Origin: DAOTTI01 sp034437795
GTDB lineage: Bacteria; Chloroflexota; UBA11872; UBA12225
DNA: 29,135 bases
Direction of reading: 5' to 3'
Assembly (NCBI GenBank): GCA_034437795.1
Contig: DAOTTI010000062.1
Coordinates: forward strand, 1 to 29,135
The notes under the pieces are model-generated. The model did no database searches. It saw nothing but the letters and a program-made list of their open reading frames with translations, and was not told the origin of the DNA. The translations under genes were made by a program, and so were the position numbers. This document shows positions 13,159-21,392 of this stretch, piece by piece; the stretch's first letter is position 1, and each line of letters begins with the position of its first letter.

Positions 13159-15630
13159 ATGGTGAAGCAGCGATCTCTTTCCGGCCGGCAGGATGCCGGC
13201 GTTCGAGCGCGGTCGATCCTCCCGCAGCGCCTGCGGGTCGAGGTGCCGTCCATTCGCAACGACCCGCGCCGTGCAGCGGGGTTAGCGGCCGCCCTGCGCC
13301 GTCTGGATGGGGTTACCCAAGCAAGCGTCAACGCGGTGACCGGCCGGGCGCTGCTCGTCTTCGGCGCCCCCATCCGGGATCTGGACGCGGTGCTGGCCAG
13401 GGTGGCCGAAGCCGGGGCGTGCGCGGAGCCGCTTAGCACGACCGGCAGCGAGCGCCGCGCCAATGGGCCCATCCGGCCGGACCGCAGCGGGGCGCCCGCA
13501 GTAGCCGGCGCGGGGGAGCAGCCGATCCGGCGGGACTGGATGCGCGTCATCGCTGGCGGGATCACGGCCGGAGGGCTGCTGCTCATCCGGCTGTTCGGTG
13601 GCCCGCTGGCGCCCTCATTTCCGCCGGTGGCCGTGTTCGCCACCGGCGCGGCCATCCTGGTGGGGCTGCCCACCTTCGCGCGTGGCCTGAAGCCCCTGCT
13701 GCGCTTCCAGGCGCCGGAGATCGACACCCTGATTACGACCGCCACCCTGGCCTCGCTGCTGCTCGGCGAGGCGATCACGGGGCTGGTGGTAGTCTGGCTC
13801 ATTGCCCTCGGCGAGCTGGTTGAAGAGATGACGCTGGACCGCACGCGGCGCGCCATCGCGGACCTGCTGTCGGTGGGCGAAGAGTGGGTGTGGATCGTGA
13901 CCGGCGACGGCGAGGGGGCGCAGGAGGTGCGGGTGAGGCTGGAACAGGTGCAGCCAGGGGACCGTGTGATGGTGCACGCGGGGGATAAGATCCCTGTGGA
14001 TGGCACGGTGCTGCGGGGCTTCGCCTCGGTGAACCAGGCCCCGATCACCGGCGAGTCGCTCCCCGTGTTCCGCAACCCCGGCGATACCGTCTACGCCGGC
14101 ACGCTGGTGGAGAGCGGCTCGCTCCTGATCGAGGCCACGCGGGTGGGGGCCGACACCGCCATCGGGCGCATCATCCGGCTGGTGGAGGGGGCGCGGGAGG
14201 TCCAGGCCCCGATCCAGCGCCTGGCGGATCGCTTCTCGCGGCGCACGGTGCCGCTCTCCTTTGCCCTGGCCGGCATCGTCTTCCTGCTCACGCGCAACGT
14301 GCTGCGTAGCATGACCATCCTGGTCATCGCCTGCCCCTGCGCCGCCGGGCTGGCCACGCCCACGGCCGTGAGCGCGGCCATCGCCCGCGCGGCCCGCCGC
14401 GGCATCCTGATCAAGGGCGGGCTGTACCTGGAGCTGGCGGGGACGCTCGACGCCGTCGTCTTCGACAAGACGGGGACGCTGACGACCGGCGCCCCGCGCG
14501 TCACGCGCGTCCTAGCTATCAGCGACCGCTATACCCCCGAGCGCGTGCTGGCCCTAGCCGCGTCCGGCGAGCTGCACTCGCAGCATCCCCTGGCGGCCGC
14601 CGTGCTCCAGCACACGGCCCAGCGGGAGATCGAGATCCCGCCTCACTCCGACTATGAGATCATCGTCGGCCACGGCGTACGCTTTGCGGTGGACGGCACT
14701 CCCCTGGTGATCGGCAGCCGCCACATGCTGGACGACTTCGGGATCCCCGTCTCGCCAGGCGCCGAGCGGGCCGCGCGACGCATGCGGGAGCGGGGTGAGA
14801 CGGTCCTGTGGGTGGCCGAGGCGGCGGTTGACGTCAGGCGCCTTTCGGGCGAGCACGAGGTGCGCCGGCATCCCAACGGGGAGCGTCCGGCGTCGAGCGC
14901 GCCCTCCAAGACCGGCCGGCAGGCGGCGGCCACGCTGCCCGCGGGCGACGGGGCTGATGGTGAGAGCGCGGGCGCGCCGGCCCCGGGAACAGGTCGCAGC
15001 GAGGTGATTGGTCTGATCGGGGTGGCGGACGTGCTCCGGCCGGAAGCGATCGAGGCGGTCCAGGCCCTGCGGGACGCCGGGGTCCGGCGGGTGTGCCTCA
15101 TCACCGGCGACACGCCGGAGTCTGCGGCGGTGATTGCGGAGCAGCTGGGCATCTCGCCCCAGGATGTGACTGCGGAGGCGCTGCCGGAGGTCAAGTTCGA
15201 CCTGGTGCGGCGCCTGCAGCAGGAGGGCTATCGCGTGGCGCTGGTGGGCGACGGCATCAACGACGCCCCGGCCCTGGCGGCGGCCGACGTCGGTATCGCC
15301 ATGGGGCACGGCGGGGCGGACGTGGCGCTGGAGGCGGCGGACATCGCCCTAGCCGCCGACGACGTGCGGCACGTGGCGGAGGTGATCCGGCTCTCGCGCC
15401 GCACGATGCGCCTGGTGCGCCAGAACTTTGCCGCCAGCCTGGGCATCAACGGCATCGGCGTCGTGGCCGGCGCCCTCGGTCTCATCTCACCCTTCGCCGC
15501 CGCCCTGCTGCACAACCTGAGCACGGTGGCGGTGGTCCTGAACTCGGGGCGGCTGCTGACGGCGCCGAACGGCGGCGCGCCAGCCGGCGCCCTGCCTCCC
15601 CCGGCGGACGTCCCATCCGGCGCCGAGTGA
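13159..15630 (+). CDS. P1B-type heavy-metal-translocating ATPase
   Basis: Pumps a transition metal across the inner membrane using ATP. The 823 residues start with a degenerate HMA-like fold (LRVEVPSIRNDPRRAAGL) that lacks the usual CxxC. Membrane helices follow, then the actuator motif ITGES (296-300) and the membrane metal site CPC (392-394) within CPCAAGLATPTA. The phosphorylation motif is DKTGT (Asp436), the HP motif lies at 476-477 and GDGINDAPAL starts near 697. The last helix pair carries LLHNLSTVAVVLNSGRLL (His785-Asn786). CPCAAGL plus the HN motif recalls the CtpC-like group, linked to Mn or Zn, but the metal is not certain. About 60 Pro/Ala/Gly-rich residues (555-614) are inserted where relatives have a short turn. 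No metal-responsive regulator is adjacent. Confidence 0.93.
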   Translation: MVKQRSLSGRQDAGVRARSILPQRLRVEVPSIRNDPRRAAGLAAALRRLDGVTQASVNAVTGRALLVFGAPIRDLDAVLARVAEAGACAEPLSTTGSERRANGPIRPDRSGAPAVAGAGEQPIRRDWMRVIAGGITAGGLLLIRLFGGPLAPSFPPVAVFATGAAILVGLPTFARGLKPLLRFQAPEIDTLITTATLASLLLGEAITGLVVVWLIALGELVEEMTLDRTRRAIADLLSVGEEWVWIVTGDGEGAQEVRVRLEQVQPGDRVMVHAGDKIPVDGTVLRGFASVNQAPITGESLPVFRNPGDTVYAGTLVESGSLLIEATRVGADTAIGRIIRLVEGAREVQAPIQRLADRFSRRTVPLSFALAGIVFLLTRNVLRSMTILVIACPCAAGLATPTAVSAAIARAARRGILIKGGLYLELAGTLDAVVFDKTGTLTTGAPRVTRVLAISDRYTPERVLALAASGELHSQHPLAAAVLQHTAQREIEIPPHSDYEIIVGHGVRFAVDGTPLVIGSRHMLDDFGIPVSPGAERAARRMRERGETVLWVAEAAVDVRRLSGEHEVRRHPNGERPASSAPSKTGRQAAATLPAGDGADGESAGAPAPGTGRSEVIGLIGVADVLRPEAIEAVQALRDAGVRRVCLITGDTPESAAVIAEQLGISPQDVTAEALPEVKFDLVRRLQQEGYRVALVGDGINDAPALAAADVGIAMGHGGADVALEAADIALAADDVRHVAEVIRLSRRTMRLVRQNFAASLGINGIGVVAGALGLISPFAAALLHNLSTVAVVLNSGRLLTAPNGGAPAGALPPPADVPSGAE

Positions 15631-15750
15631 CCGCCGCCATCCCGCCTCGCCCATCGCCGCAGCCCCCATCGCTCCCCGTGCCCGCGGCACGGCGCGTGAC
15701 CCGCTATCGCGCGACGCTCTCGGCCGCATTTCTTCCTGGCCGGCGGGCAG

Positions 15751-15780
15751 ACCCCTCTCCCTTTGGGCGAGGGTGAGGGT
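15751..15780 (+). repeat. Palindromic intergenic repeat, copy 4
   Basis: ACCCCTCTCCCTTTGGGCGA followed by GGGTGAGGGT. The central palindrome is imperfect and the tail is on the right. Confidence 0.8.
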
Positions 15781-15797
15781 GCCAGGGCAACCTGGCA
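15780..15797. terminator. Hairpin with GCAA tetraloop
   Basis: TGCCAGG-GCAA-CCTGGCA makes a perfect 7-bp stem with a GNRA-type tetraloop, placed exactly between two palindromic repeats and downstream of the ATPase stop. There is no U run. It could be a transcript-end structure or part of a composite repeat. Confidence 0.4.
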
Positions 15798-15810
15798 TAG
15801 GCTGCAGACG

Positions 15811-15850
15811 GTCCCCTCTCCCAAAGGGAGAGGGCGAGGGTGAGGGCTCC
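15811..15850 (+). repeat. Palindromic intergenic repeat, copy 5 (best copy)
   Basis: Contains the perfect palindrome CCCTCTCCC-AAA-GGGAGAGGG followed by CGAGGGTGAGGGCTCC. It is used here as the reference form of the family. Confidence 0.9.
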
Positions 15851-15936
15851 ACATGTGACGGATCCGGGCCTGGACGGCCTCGACCGCCTGGCCTGCAGGC
15901 GCGAGGGCCCCACGCGTGACGACTCGGGGCTGGCGT

Positions 15937-16692
15937 CTACGACACGCGGCCGGCATTCGCTGCGCCGCGCGCTGACTCCAGCAGGCGCGCCAGGGCCGCC
16001 CTGGCGCCATCGCGGTAGGGCCGGCCATGGGCGCCACAGATGATGTCGAACTCCTCGTCGAGCAGTCGGCGCAGGCTGCGCAGGAACTCATCCGGATGGG
16101 GGTGGCGTTCAAGGTATTGGGGGCGCGACCCGAAGTAGAGCCCTGCGCCGCGCCGGTAGTGGTCCTCACTGGCCAGCGCAAGCTCCACCTGCCCGTTGAC
16201 GGCGTCACCGGTGAATAGCACGCTCTGGCCACTCGGCGCCGGCCAGAGCAAGGCGTGATCGCCCGCGCGCAGGCCGGCGATCTGGATGGCGCGAATGCCC
16301 CCTGGAAGCCGATCGCCGTCCTGGTAGGTATGGTCGGGTCGGCCCTCCAGTTCCCCGCCCCGTTCCGGCAGTCCGGCGGCCGGCGCCCAGACCGGCGTGC
16401 CCCATCGCTCGCGCACGAGATAGCAGGCGCGCTCATGCATGTCGCTGGTGAGGACGGTGGCGACCGGCCGCCGGCCGATCAGCAGGCGAAGGCGCCCCGC
16501 CGCAGCTGCTGCCGGCTCCTCCGGGTCCACCAGCACCCAGCCGTCGGGAGTGCGTAGGGCATACGACTCAAAGGGACTGTAGCGCCCCGGTCGCCAGATC
16601 GTTGACCAGCGAATGAGCTCCGCGTCTCGCTCCGTGCCCAGTTCGACGCAGACGCGTGTTTCGCGGTTCGTGCGGTCTTCGTTAGCGACCAT
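15937..16692 (-). CDS. Metallo-beta-lactamase-fold protein with atypical metal site
   Basis: A 251-residue MBL-fold protein, likely cytosolic. It opens with a charged lead, then PFESYALRTPDGWVLVDPEE. Where classic enzymes have HxHxDH it has VLTSDMHERACYLVRERWG. The later Asp (LFTGDAVNG) and His (CGAHGRPY) are kept. The blocks GTPVWAPAAGLPE, GDRLPGGIRAI and GDHALLWPA recall an MBL subgroup in which the first motif reads LTNRHHxRD, so the change is probably a family trait rather than decay. The substrate is unknown. The ATG at 16692 has a good Shine-Dalgarno (GGAGGG, 8 nt spacer) and a TACACT box about 25 nt upstream. It is divergent from the dehydrogenase, so shared regulation is possible. Confidence 0.85.
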   Translation of the reverse strand: MVANEDRTNRETRVCVELGTERDAELIRWSTIWRPGRYSPFESYALRTPDGWVLVDPEEPAAAAAGRLRLLIGRRPVATVLTSDMHERACYLVRERWGTPVWAPAAGLPERGGELEGRPDHTYQDGDRLPGGIRAIQIAGLRAGDHALLWPAPSGQSVLFTGDAVNGQVELALASEDHYRRGAGLYFGSRPQYLERHPHPDEFLRSLRRLLDEEFDIICGAHGRPYRDGARAALARLLESARGAANAGRVS

Positions 16693-16716
16693 GGCAAGGT
16701 CCCTCCAGTGGGCCGC

Positions 16717-16722
16717 AGTGTA
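16717..16722 (-). promoter_or_regulatory. candidate -10 box TACACT of the MBL gene
   Basis: TACACT on the minus strand, 24 nt before the ATG at 16692, with the GGAGGG ribosome-binding site between them. Confidence 0.5.
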
Positions 16723-16815
16723 ATCGGCCGGCCCGCATGGGGCAAGCCATCCCAGACGATCGAGCGTGTGCAAAATGCCTGGAGCAGCCGGCATGGCGGG
16801 CCGCGAGGGGAGGAC

Positions 16816-16847
16816 GGACCTCACCCCCTTCGGTCGGGGCCGCGCCG
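16816..16847. repeat. Second repeat family, copy 1
   Basis: A 32-base element with the hairpin core CCCC-TTCGGTC-GGGG, matching 27604-27635 at 31 of 32 positions. It lies in the spacer between the divergent MBL and dehydrogenase genes, just upstream of the latter's promoter box. Confidence 0.85.
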
Positions 16848-16869
16848 CCCGAGTGGTGGCCAGGGCCAG

Positions 16870-16875
16870 TACACT
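16870..16875 (+). promoter_or_regulatory. candidate -10 box TACACT of the dehydrogenase
   Basis: TACACT lies 40 nt before the ATG at 16916, ahead of the GGAGGGAGG ribosome-binding site. The MBL gene has the same hexamer facing the other way. Confidence 0.5.
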
Positions 16876-16915
16876 CCTGCCCAGCGTGCCCCATGAGGGC
16901 CACCGGAGGGAGGTT

Positions 16916-17827
16916 ATGCCCAATCTGTCACAGGCCGAGCACCGGATCGGCGTCGTCGGCGTCGGCCGCATGGGCGCCGGCATCGCGCGCCACCTAAAGG
17001 ACGAGGGCTTCTCGGTCACGGTTGTACACGACATTCGCACCGACGTGGCCAGGGAGCTTGCCGCTGAGCTGGGCGCAACGGCCGCCCCATCGCTGGCCGC
17101 GGTCACTCGCGCCGCCGACGTTGTCATCACCGTCGTCACCGACGACGCCGCGATGCGCTCGATCTTCGCGGGGTCTGGCGATAGCCTGCTCCAGGGGGCG
17201 CAAGGCAGGCTCTTCATCAACTGCGCCACCGTCACGCCACAGGTACATGTCGAGGTGGAGCGCCTGGTGGAAGCCGCCGGCGCCCAGAGCCTGGAGGCCT
17301 GCATGGCGAGCAGCATCCCTCAGGCGCGTGATGGGACGCTGTATCTGATGGTCGGCGGCAAGCGCCAGGCGTACGAGCGCGCGCTCCCCATCCTGCGGGC
17401 GATGAGCAAGGAGCTGCGGTACATCGGCGAAGCCGGCAAGGCGGCGCAGGTGAAGGCGCTGGTGAACATGGTCATGAACATCAACACTGCCGGCCTGGCC
17501 GAGGGCCTGGGCCTTGGCGCCGCCCTTGGCCTGGACCTGGCTATGCTGCGGGAGGTCTTCTCGCAGACCGGCGCCGCCTCCCGCGTGCTGGAGACCGACG
17601 GTCTGGACATGCAGAACCGCGACCACGAGTGCTATTTCTCGGCGGCCCACGCCGCCAAGGACTCTGGCATCGCCCTCGCGCTTGCCCGCGCCGCCGGCCT
17701 GGCCCTCCCCCTGGCCGAAGCGACCAAGCGCCAGTACGACCGCATGGTGGAGCTTGGCCTTGGCGAGCTGGATAAATCGGGGATTGCCGAGCTGACGTTC
17801 CCCGGCCGACTGGGATCCGGTTCCTGA
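16916..17827 (+). CDS. NAD(P)-dependent beta-hydroxyacid dehydrogenase family protein
   Basis: 303-residue oxidoreductase of the 3-hydroxyisobutyrate dehydrogenase / 6-phosphogluconate dehydrogenase-like family. The Rossmann motif is RIGVVGVGRMGAGIARHL. Asp follows the second strand (VVHDIRTD), suggesting NAD rather than NADP. The substrate-binding segment SSIPQARDGTLYLMVGG replaces the usual DAPVSGG. The catalytic Lys lies in GKAAQVKALVNMVM, and the C-terminal all-helical domain contains KDSGIALALARAAGL. The altered substrate segment means the substrate is open: a hydroxyacid, an aldehyde (succinic semialdehyde/glyoxylate reductase type) or an imine. The ATG at 16916 has a strong GGAGGGAGG site; the in-frame extension upstream is not conserved-looking. 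Divergent from the MBL gene. Confidence 0.9.
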   Translation: MPNLSQAEHRIGVVGVGRMGAGIARHLKDEGFSVTVVHDIRTDVARELAAELGATAAPSLAAVTRAADVVITVVTDDAAMRSIFAGSGDSLLQGAQGRLFINCATVTPQVHVEVERLVEAAGAQSLEACMASSIPQARDGTLYLMVGGKRQAYERALPILRAMSKELRYIGEAGKAAQVKALVNMVMNINTAGLAEGLGLGAALGLDLAMLREVFSQTGAASRVLETDGLDMQNRDHECYFSAAHAAKDSGIALALARAAGLALPLAEATKRQYDRMVELGLGELDKSGIAELTFPGRLGSGS

Positions 17828-17862
17828 TGCCCCGCGCCTGCGGTTGCAACGCGTGCGGCATC
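17826..17862 (+). terminator. Possible hairpin after the dehydrogenase
   Basis: GATGCC at 17826-17831 pairs with GGCATC at 17857-17862. Further partial GC pairing occurs inside (CGCGC with GCGTGC). It overlaps the stop codon and has no U tract, so it is a weak prediction. Confidence 0.25.
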
Positions 17863-17893
17863 GGCAGCCGTGCCTGGATTAGTCGAATGCGGG

Positions 17894-17929
17894 GCCATCA
17901 CCCTACCCCTCTCCCTTTGGGAGACGGAA
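17894..17929 (-). repeat. Palindromic intergenic repeat, copy 6
   Basis: GCCATCACCCTACCCCTCTC followed by CCTTTGGGAGACGGA, with the tail on the left. It lies between the convergent dehydrogenase and histidine phosphatase genes. Confidence 0.8.
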
Positions 17930-18011
17930 TGCTCGTCGCTGGCCGTGAGCAATCGAGGTGAGCGGCCGGCGACCTATAACTGGTGAGGCCCGCGCTGAGG
18001 CAGCGAGCGCG

Positions 18012-18641
18012 TCAGTCCTCGGCGCTGATGTGGCCGGTGTGGCCCCATACGCGGCAGGTGAACCCCTGCGCGGACACCTCCAGGCAGGTAATGGCGCCGT
18101 TACGTAGCGACCAGGAGAGGGCGCCGCCGGCGATGTGCTCGCCAAGGGCGGGACACAGGCGGGGCAGCACCGTGCCCTGGATGGCGCCGTGGGTCACGGC
18201 CGCGACCGCGTGATCGGGATAGCGCTGGGCGATGGCGCGCAGCGCGCCGGCAAAGCGGTCGCAGGCCTGGCCGAAGGTCTCCCCGCCGGGAAAGGCGGCA
18301 GCGCGGTCGCCGGCCCGCCAGCGGGCCAGGACCCGGTCGTGGATGGCCCAGCTTTCGGGCCCGCGCTGGCCGTCCAGGTCGCCGACGCGGATCTCGTCGA
18401 GGTCGGCGAGCACGCTCACGTCCAGCCCCAGGCGGCGGCCAATCACCGCCGCCGTCTGGCGGGCGCGCAGCAGCGGCGAGGTGAAGACGTGGGCCAGGCC
18501 GCGCCCTTCCAGCCAGGCGGCGACCTGCTCCGCCTGGCGCAGGCCCCGCGCCGTCAGGGGCAGGTCCACCCGCCCGTTGGAGAAGACGCGTTCCACGTTG
18601 GCCTGGCTTTCGCCGTGGCGGACGAGATAGATGATGGTCAT
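18012..18641 (-). CDS. Histidine phosphatase (phosphoglycerate mutase-like)
   Basis: 209-residue branch-1 histidine phosphatase. The phospho-accepting histidine is His9 in IIYLVRHGESQANVE. The second block is TSPLLRARQTAAVI, the acid/base residue lies in LDEIRVGDLDG, and the second His is in AAVTHGAIQG. The LDE-I-x-VGD-x-(D/E)G form is common in CobC/GpmB-like phosphatases, so it may be a broad-specificity phosphatase rather than a glycolytic mutase. The ATG at 18641 gives the standard family N-terminus; a 16-residue upstream extension is open but unlikely. No Shine-Dalgarno is visible. It is divergent from recG, and their -10 boxes overlap. Confidence 0.9.
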   Translation of the reverse strand: MTIIYLVRHGESQANVERVFSNGRVDLPLTARGLRQAEQVAAWLEGRGLAHVFTSPLLRARQTAAVIGRRLGLDVSVLADLDEIRVGDLDGQRGPESWAIHDRVLARWRAGDRAAAFPGGETFGQACDRFAGALRAIAQRYPDHAVAAVTHGAIQGTVLPRLCPALGEHIAGGALSWSLRNGAITCLEVSAQGFTCRVWGHTGHISAED

Positions 18642-18688
18642 CGCTGGCGGTGGGGACGTGGCCGGTGCCAAGCGCTGCGGCCGCGACA

Positions 18689-18696
18689 ACTATACT
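18689..18696. promoter_or_regulatory. Overlapping divergent -10 boxes (histidine phosphatase / recG)
   Basis: ACTATACT reads TATACT on the plus strand (18691-18696), 38 nt before the recG ATG. It reads TATAGT on the minus strand (18694-18689), 47 nt before the phosphatase ATG. The two boxes share four base pairs, so only one direction can be bound at a time. Confidence 0.5.
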
Positions 18697-18734
18697 GTGA
18701 GGCAGCCAGCGCAATCTCCAACGGCTCGACCGTC

Positions 18735-21329
18735 ATGGCTTCCGCGCCGACCGCCGCCGGCGCAGCGACCAGCCCGCTGCCGCCGGCCCTCGAGCGCCTA
18801 CGCAAGGTGCTGGTCCATGAGCGGCGTACTGCCCTGCAGGACCGCGCCGCCGTGGGCGGCCTGGAACGCTTTGTGCGGCAGGCGGCCGCCGCCGAGCCGC
18901 CGGAGTCGCCGGCGAGGCCGTGGCTGGTGAAGGCCGTCGCGGCCCTTGCCGGCTATGGCGCGTGGCCGCCGGAGCGCCGCCGGCAGGTGGTGGCCGCGCT
19001 GCTGCTTGAGCTGGCGAGCCGGCAGGACCTCGCCCATCCGCCGACCCGGAGCGGCGCCGCTCCGGTCGCGCCTGCCTCCCCCGCGCCTCGGCCCCCCATC
19101 CCCACCGGACAGGATGGCAGAACCACGGAAGGGCGCGTCGCCGCATCCCGCCGTCCCGCGCCGGAGGCGGCGGGACGCGGCCGGCACGGCGCGGCCACAG
19201 CCGAAAGGGCTGCAGGCGGTGCGGTTCAGGGTCGCGCCTCGGCGTCCCTCGTCGCTCCCGGCCGGCCGCTGCCGTCGCTTTCGCCCAACGCGCCGGTGGG
19301 CGACCTGCCGGGGGTCGGGCCGAAGGCGGTGGCGGCCCTGGCGCGCCTGGGCATCCATCGCGTGCGGGACCTGCTCTACCACCTGCCCCGGCGCCACCTG
19401 GACCGGCGGAGCATCTCGCGCATTGCCGACCTCGTGCCCGGCCAGGTCGCGACCGTCTACGGCACCGTCTGGCAGGTGCAGACTAAGCGTTCGCCCTTGC
19501 AGCACCTGGTCATTACCGAGGCGATCATCAAGGACGAGAGTGGCTTCTGCCATGCGGTGTGGTTTAACCAGCCGTATCTGGTACGCACGCTCTCTCGCCC
19601 GGGCGAGGTGGTCTTCAGCGGAAAGGTAGAGTACGGCTACGGCGGCGGGCTGCAGCTTACCTCCCCAGAGTTCGAGTTCGATACGGGCGACCTGCTGCAC
19701 ACCGCGCGGCTGGTGCCCTTCTATCCGAAGACGGAAGGGATTACCGATAAGCAGCTGCGCCTGTGGGTGCGGCGCGCGCTCGACGCCACTGCCGGCGCGC
19801 TGGCGGACCCGGTGCCGGCGCCGGTGCTGGCAGCGGAGGGCCTGCTGGAGCTGGGGCAGGCGCTTCGCCAGGCCCACTTCCCCGATGACGACGAGTTGCG
19901 AGCGCAGGCGTTCCGGCGGCTGGCCTTTGACGAGTTCCTGCTCATCCAACTGGGGGTGCTGCGCCGGCGCCGCGAGTGGCAGGAGTCCCAGCCCGGCGTC
20001 GCGCTGCAGGCCCCGCCCGGGCTGATGGAGGAGTTCGCCGCCCGGCTCCCCTTCCAGCTCACGGGCGCCCAGCGCCGGGCGATCAGGGAGATCCTGGCGG
20101 ACATGGCCAGGCCGGTGCCGATGAGCCGCCTGCTGCAGGGGGAGGTCGGGTCCGGCAAGACAGTGGTGGCCGCGGCCGCCTGCCTGGTGGCGGCCCGCAA
20201 CGGCTACCAGGCGGCCGTTATGGCGCCCACGGAGGTGCTGGCCCAGCAGCACCACCGCACCCTGTCGGAGCTGCTGGCCCCGTTCGGGCTCCGCGTCGAG
20301 CTGGTCACCGGCAGCCTGCGCAAGAAGGAAAAGGCCGCCGTCTGGGAGGCCTGCCGCGTCGGCGGCGTGGACGTGCTGGTGGGGACGCACGCCCTGATCC
20401 AGGACGAAGGGGAGTTCGCGCAGCTGGGCCTGGTCATCGTCGACGAGCAGCATCGCTTCGGCGTGCGGCAGCGGGGCGCCCTGCGCCGGAAGGGCTACAA
20501 CCCTGACGTGCTGGTGATGACCGCCACGCCCATCCCGCGCACGCTGGCCCTCTCCGTCTACGGCGACCTGGACCTCTCGGTCCTGGATGAGCTGCCGCCG
20601 GGGCGGCGGCAGATCAAGACCTTTCTGGTCCACCCGGACAAGCGGGCGGGGGCCTATGACTTCTTGCGCCGGCAGGTGCGGGCCGGCCGGCAGGCGTTCA
20701 TCATCTGCCCCTTGATCGACGATTCGGATAAGATCGAGGCCCGCTCGGCCAGGCTAGAGTTCGAGCGCCTGCAGCGCCAGTTCCCTGACCTGCGCCTGGG
20801 GCTGCTGCACGGCAGGATGCCGCCGCGGGAGAAGGAGACGATCATGGCCGCTTTCCGCGACGGCGCCCTGGACGTGCTCGTCTCGACGGCGGTGGTGGAG
20901 GTCGGGATCGACGTGCCGAACGCCACCGTGATGATGATCGAAGGGGCGGACCGCTTCGGGCTGGCCCAGCTCCATCAGTTCCGTGGCCGGGTAGGACGGG
21001 GGGAGCACCAGAGCTACTGCCTCCTGCTGTCTGACGCCGAGCACGCGCCGACGAACGAGCGCCTGCAGGTGGTCGTCAACACCCACGATGGGTTCGCGCT
21101 GGCCGAGGAGGACCTGCGCCTGAGGGGCCCCGGCGAGTTCTTTGGCACGCGCCAGAGCGGCCTGCCGGACCTCAAGGTGGCGCGGCTCTCCGACGTGGCC
21201 GTGCTGGAGGCGGCGCGGCGGCAGGCCCAGGCGATCGACCGCGCCGACCCGCGGCTGGAAGCGCCGGAGCACGGGGCCCTGGCGGCGCAGCTGGCGTCCT
21301 TCTGGCCAGCGGGCGGCGCCGAGGCCTGA
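18735..21329 (+). CDS. recG: ATP-dependent DNA helicase RecG
   Basis: Helicase that remodels stalled replication forks and branched DNA. From ATG 18735 it is 864 residues, longer than the roughly 690 of E. coli. About 180 N-terminal residues are extra: a helical part (ALERLRKVLVHERRTALQ) and then a Pro/Ala/Arg-rich linker. The wedge/OB domain follows, beginning VGDLPGVGPKAVAALARLGI. The helicase core has Walker A GEVGSGKT (Lys475), DEQH (570-573), TATPIPRTLALS, LLHGRMPPREKE, VGIDVPNATVM and QFRGRVGRGEHQSYC. The RecG-specific tail is LRGPGEFFGTRQSGLPDL. An N-terminal extension of this kind is known in some other phyla. It is followed by rsmD on the same strand with its own promoter. Confidence 0.97.
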   Translation: MASAPTAAGAATSPLPPALERLRKVLVHERRTALQDRAAVGGLERFVRQAAAAEPPESPARPWLVKAVAALAGYGAWPPERRRQVVAALLLELASRQDLAHPPTRSGAAPVAPASPAPRPPIPTGQDGRTTEGRVAASRRPAPEAAGRGRHGAATAERAAGGAVQGRASASLVAPGRPLPSLSPNAPVGDLPGVGPKAVAALARLGIHRVRDLLYHLPRRHLDRRSISRIADLVPGQVATVYGTVWQVQTKRSPLQHLVITEAIIKDESGFCHAVWFNQPYLVRTLSRPGEVVFSGKVEYGYGGGLQLTSPEFEFDTGDLLHTARLVPFYPKTEGITDKQLRLWVRRALDATAGALADPVPAPVLAAEGLLELGQALRQAHFPDDDELRAQAFRRLAFDEFLLIQLGVLRRRREWQESQPGVALQAPPGLMEEFAARLPFQLTGAQRRAIREILADMARPVPMSRLLQGEVGSGKTVVAAAACLVAARNGYQAAVMAPTEVLAQQHHRTLSELLAPFGLRVELVTGSLRKKEKAAVWEACRVGGVDVLVGTHALIQDEGEFAQLGLVIVDEQHRFGVRQRGALRRKGYNPDVLVMTATPIPRTLALSVYGDLDLSVLDELPPGRRQIKTFLVHPDKRAGAYDFLRRQVRAGRQAFIICPLIDDSDKIEARSARLEFERLQRQFPDLRLGLLHGRMPPREKETIMAAFRDGALDVLVSTAVVEVGIDVPNATVMMIEGADRFGLAQLHQFRGRVGRGEHQSYCLLLSDAEHAPTNERLQVVVNTHDGFALAEEDLRLRGPGEFFGTRQSGLPDLKVARLSDVAVLEAARRQAQAIDRADPRLEAPEHGALAAQLASFWPAGGAEA

Positions 21330-21379
21330 CCGCGTCGGCTCGGCCTGCGCCGCTGTCCGTGCGTGCGTGATGGCTGGTG

Positions 21380-21385
21380 CATAAT
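21380..21385 (+). promoter_or_regulatory. candidate -10 CATAAT, leaderless rsmD
   Basis: CATAAT is followed by only 7 nt before the rsmD ATG, and there is no Shine-Dalgarno. Transcription would begin at or beside the A of the start codon. Confidence 0.55.
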
Positions 21386-21392
21386 TCGGGCG

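Larger units (their letters stand above)
15631..15936. other. Gene-free spacer with paired repeats between convergent genes
   Basis: The 306 bases between the ATPase and the minus-strand MBL gene hold no supportable ORF. They contain two copies of the palindromic repeat in the same orientation, a small hairpin between them, and GC-rich sequence otherwise. The arrangement would suit termination from both sides. Confidence 0.8.

Noticed and set aside
18798..20633. Long minus-strand ORF opposite recG
   Set aside because: Antisense shadow of a complete recG with all helicase motifs.
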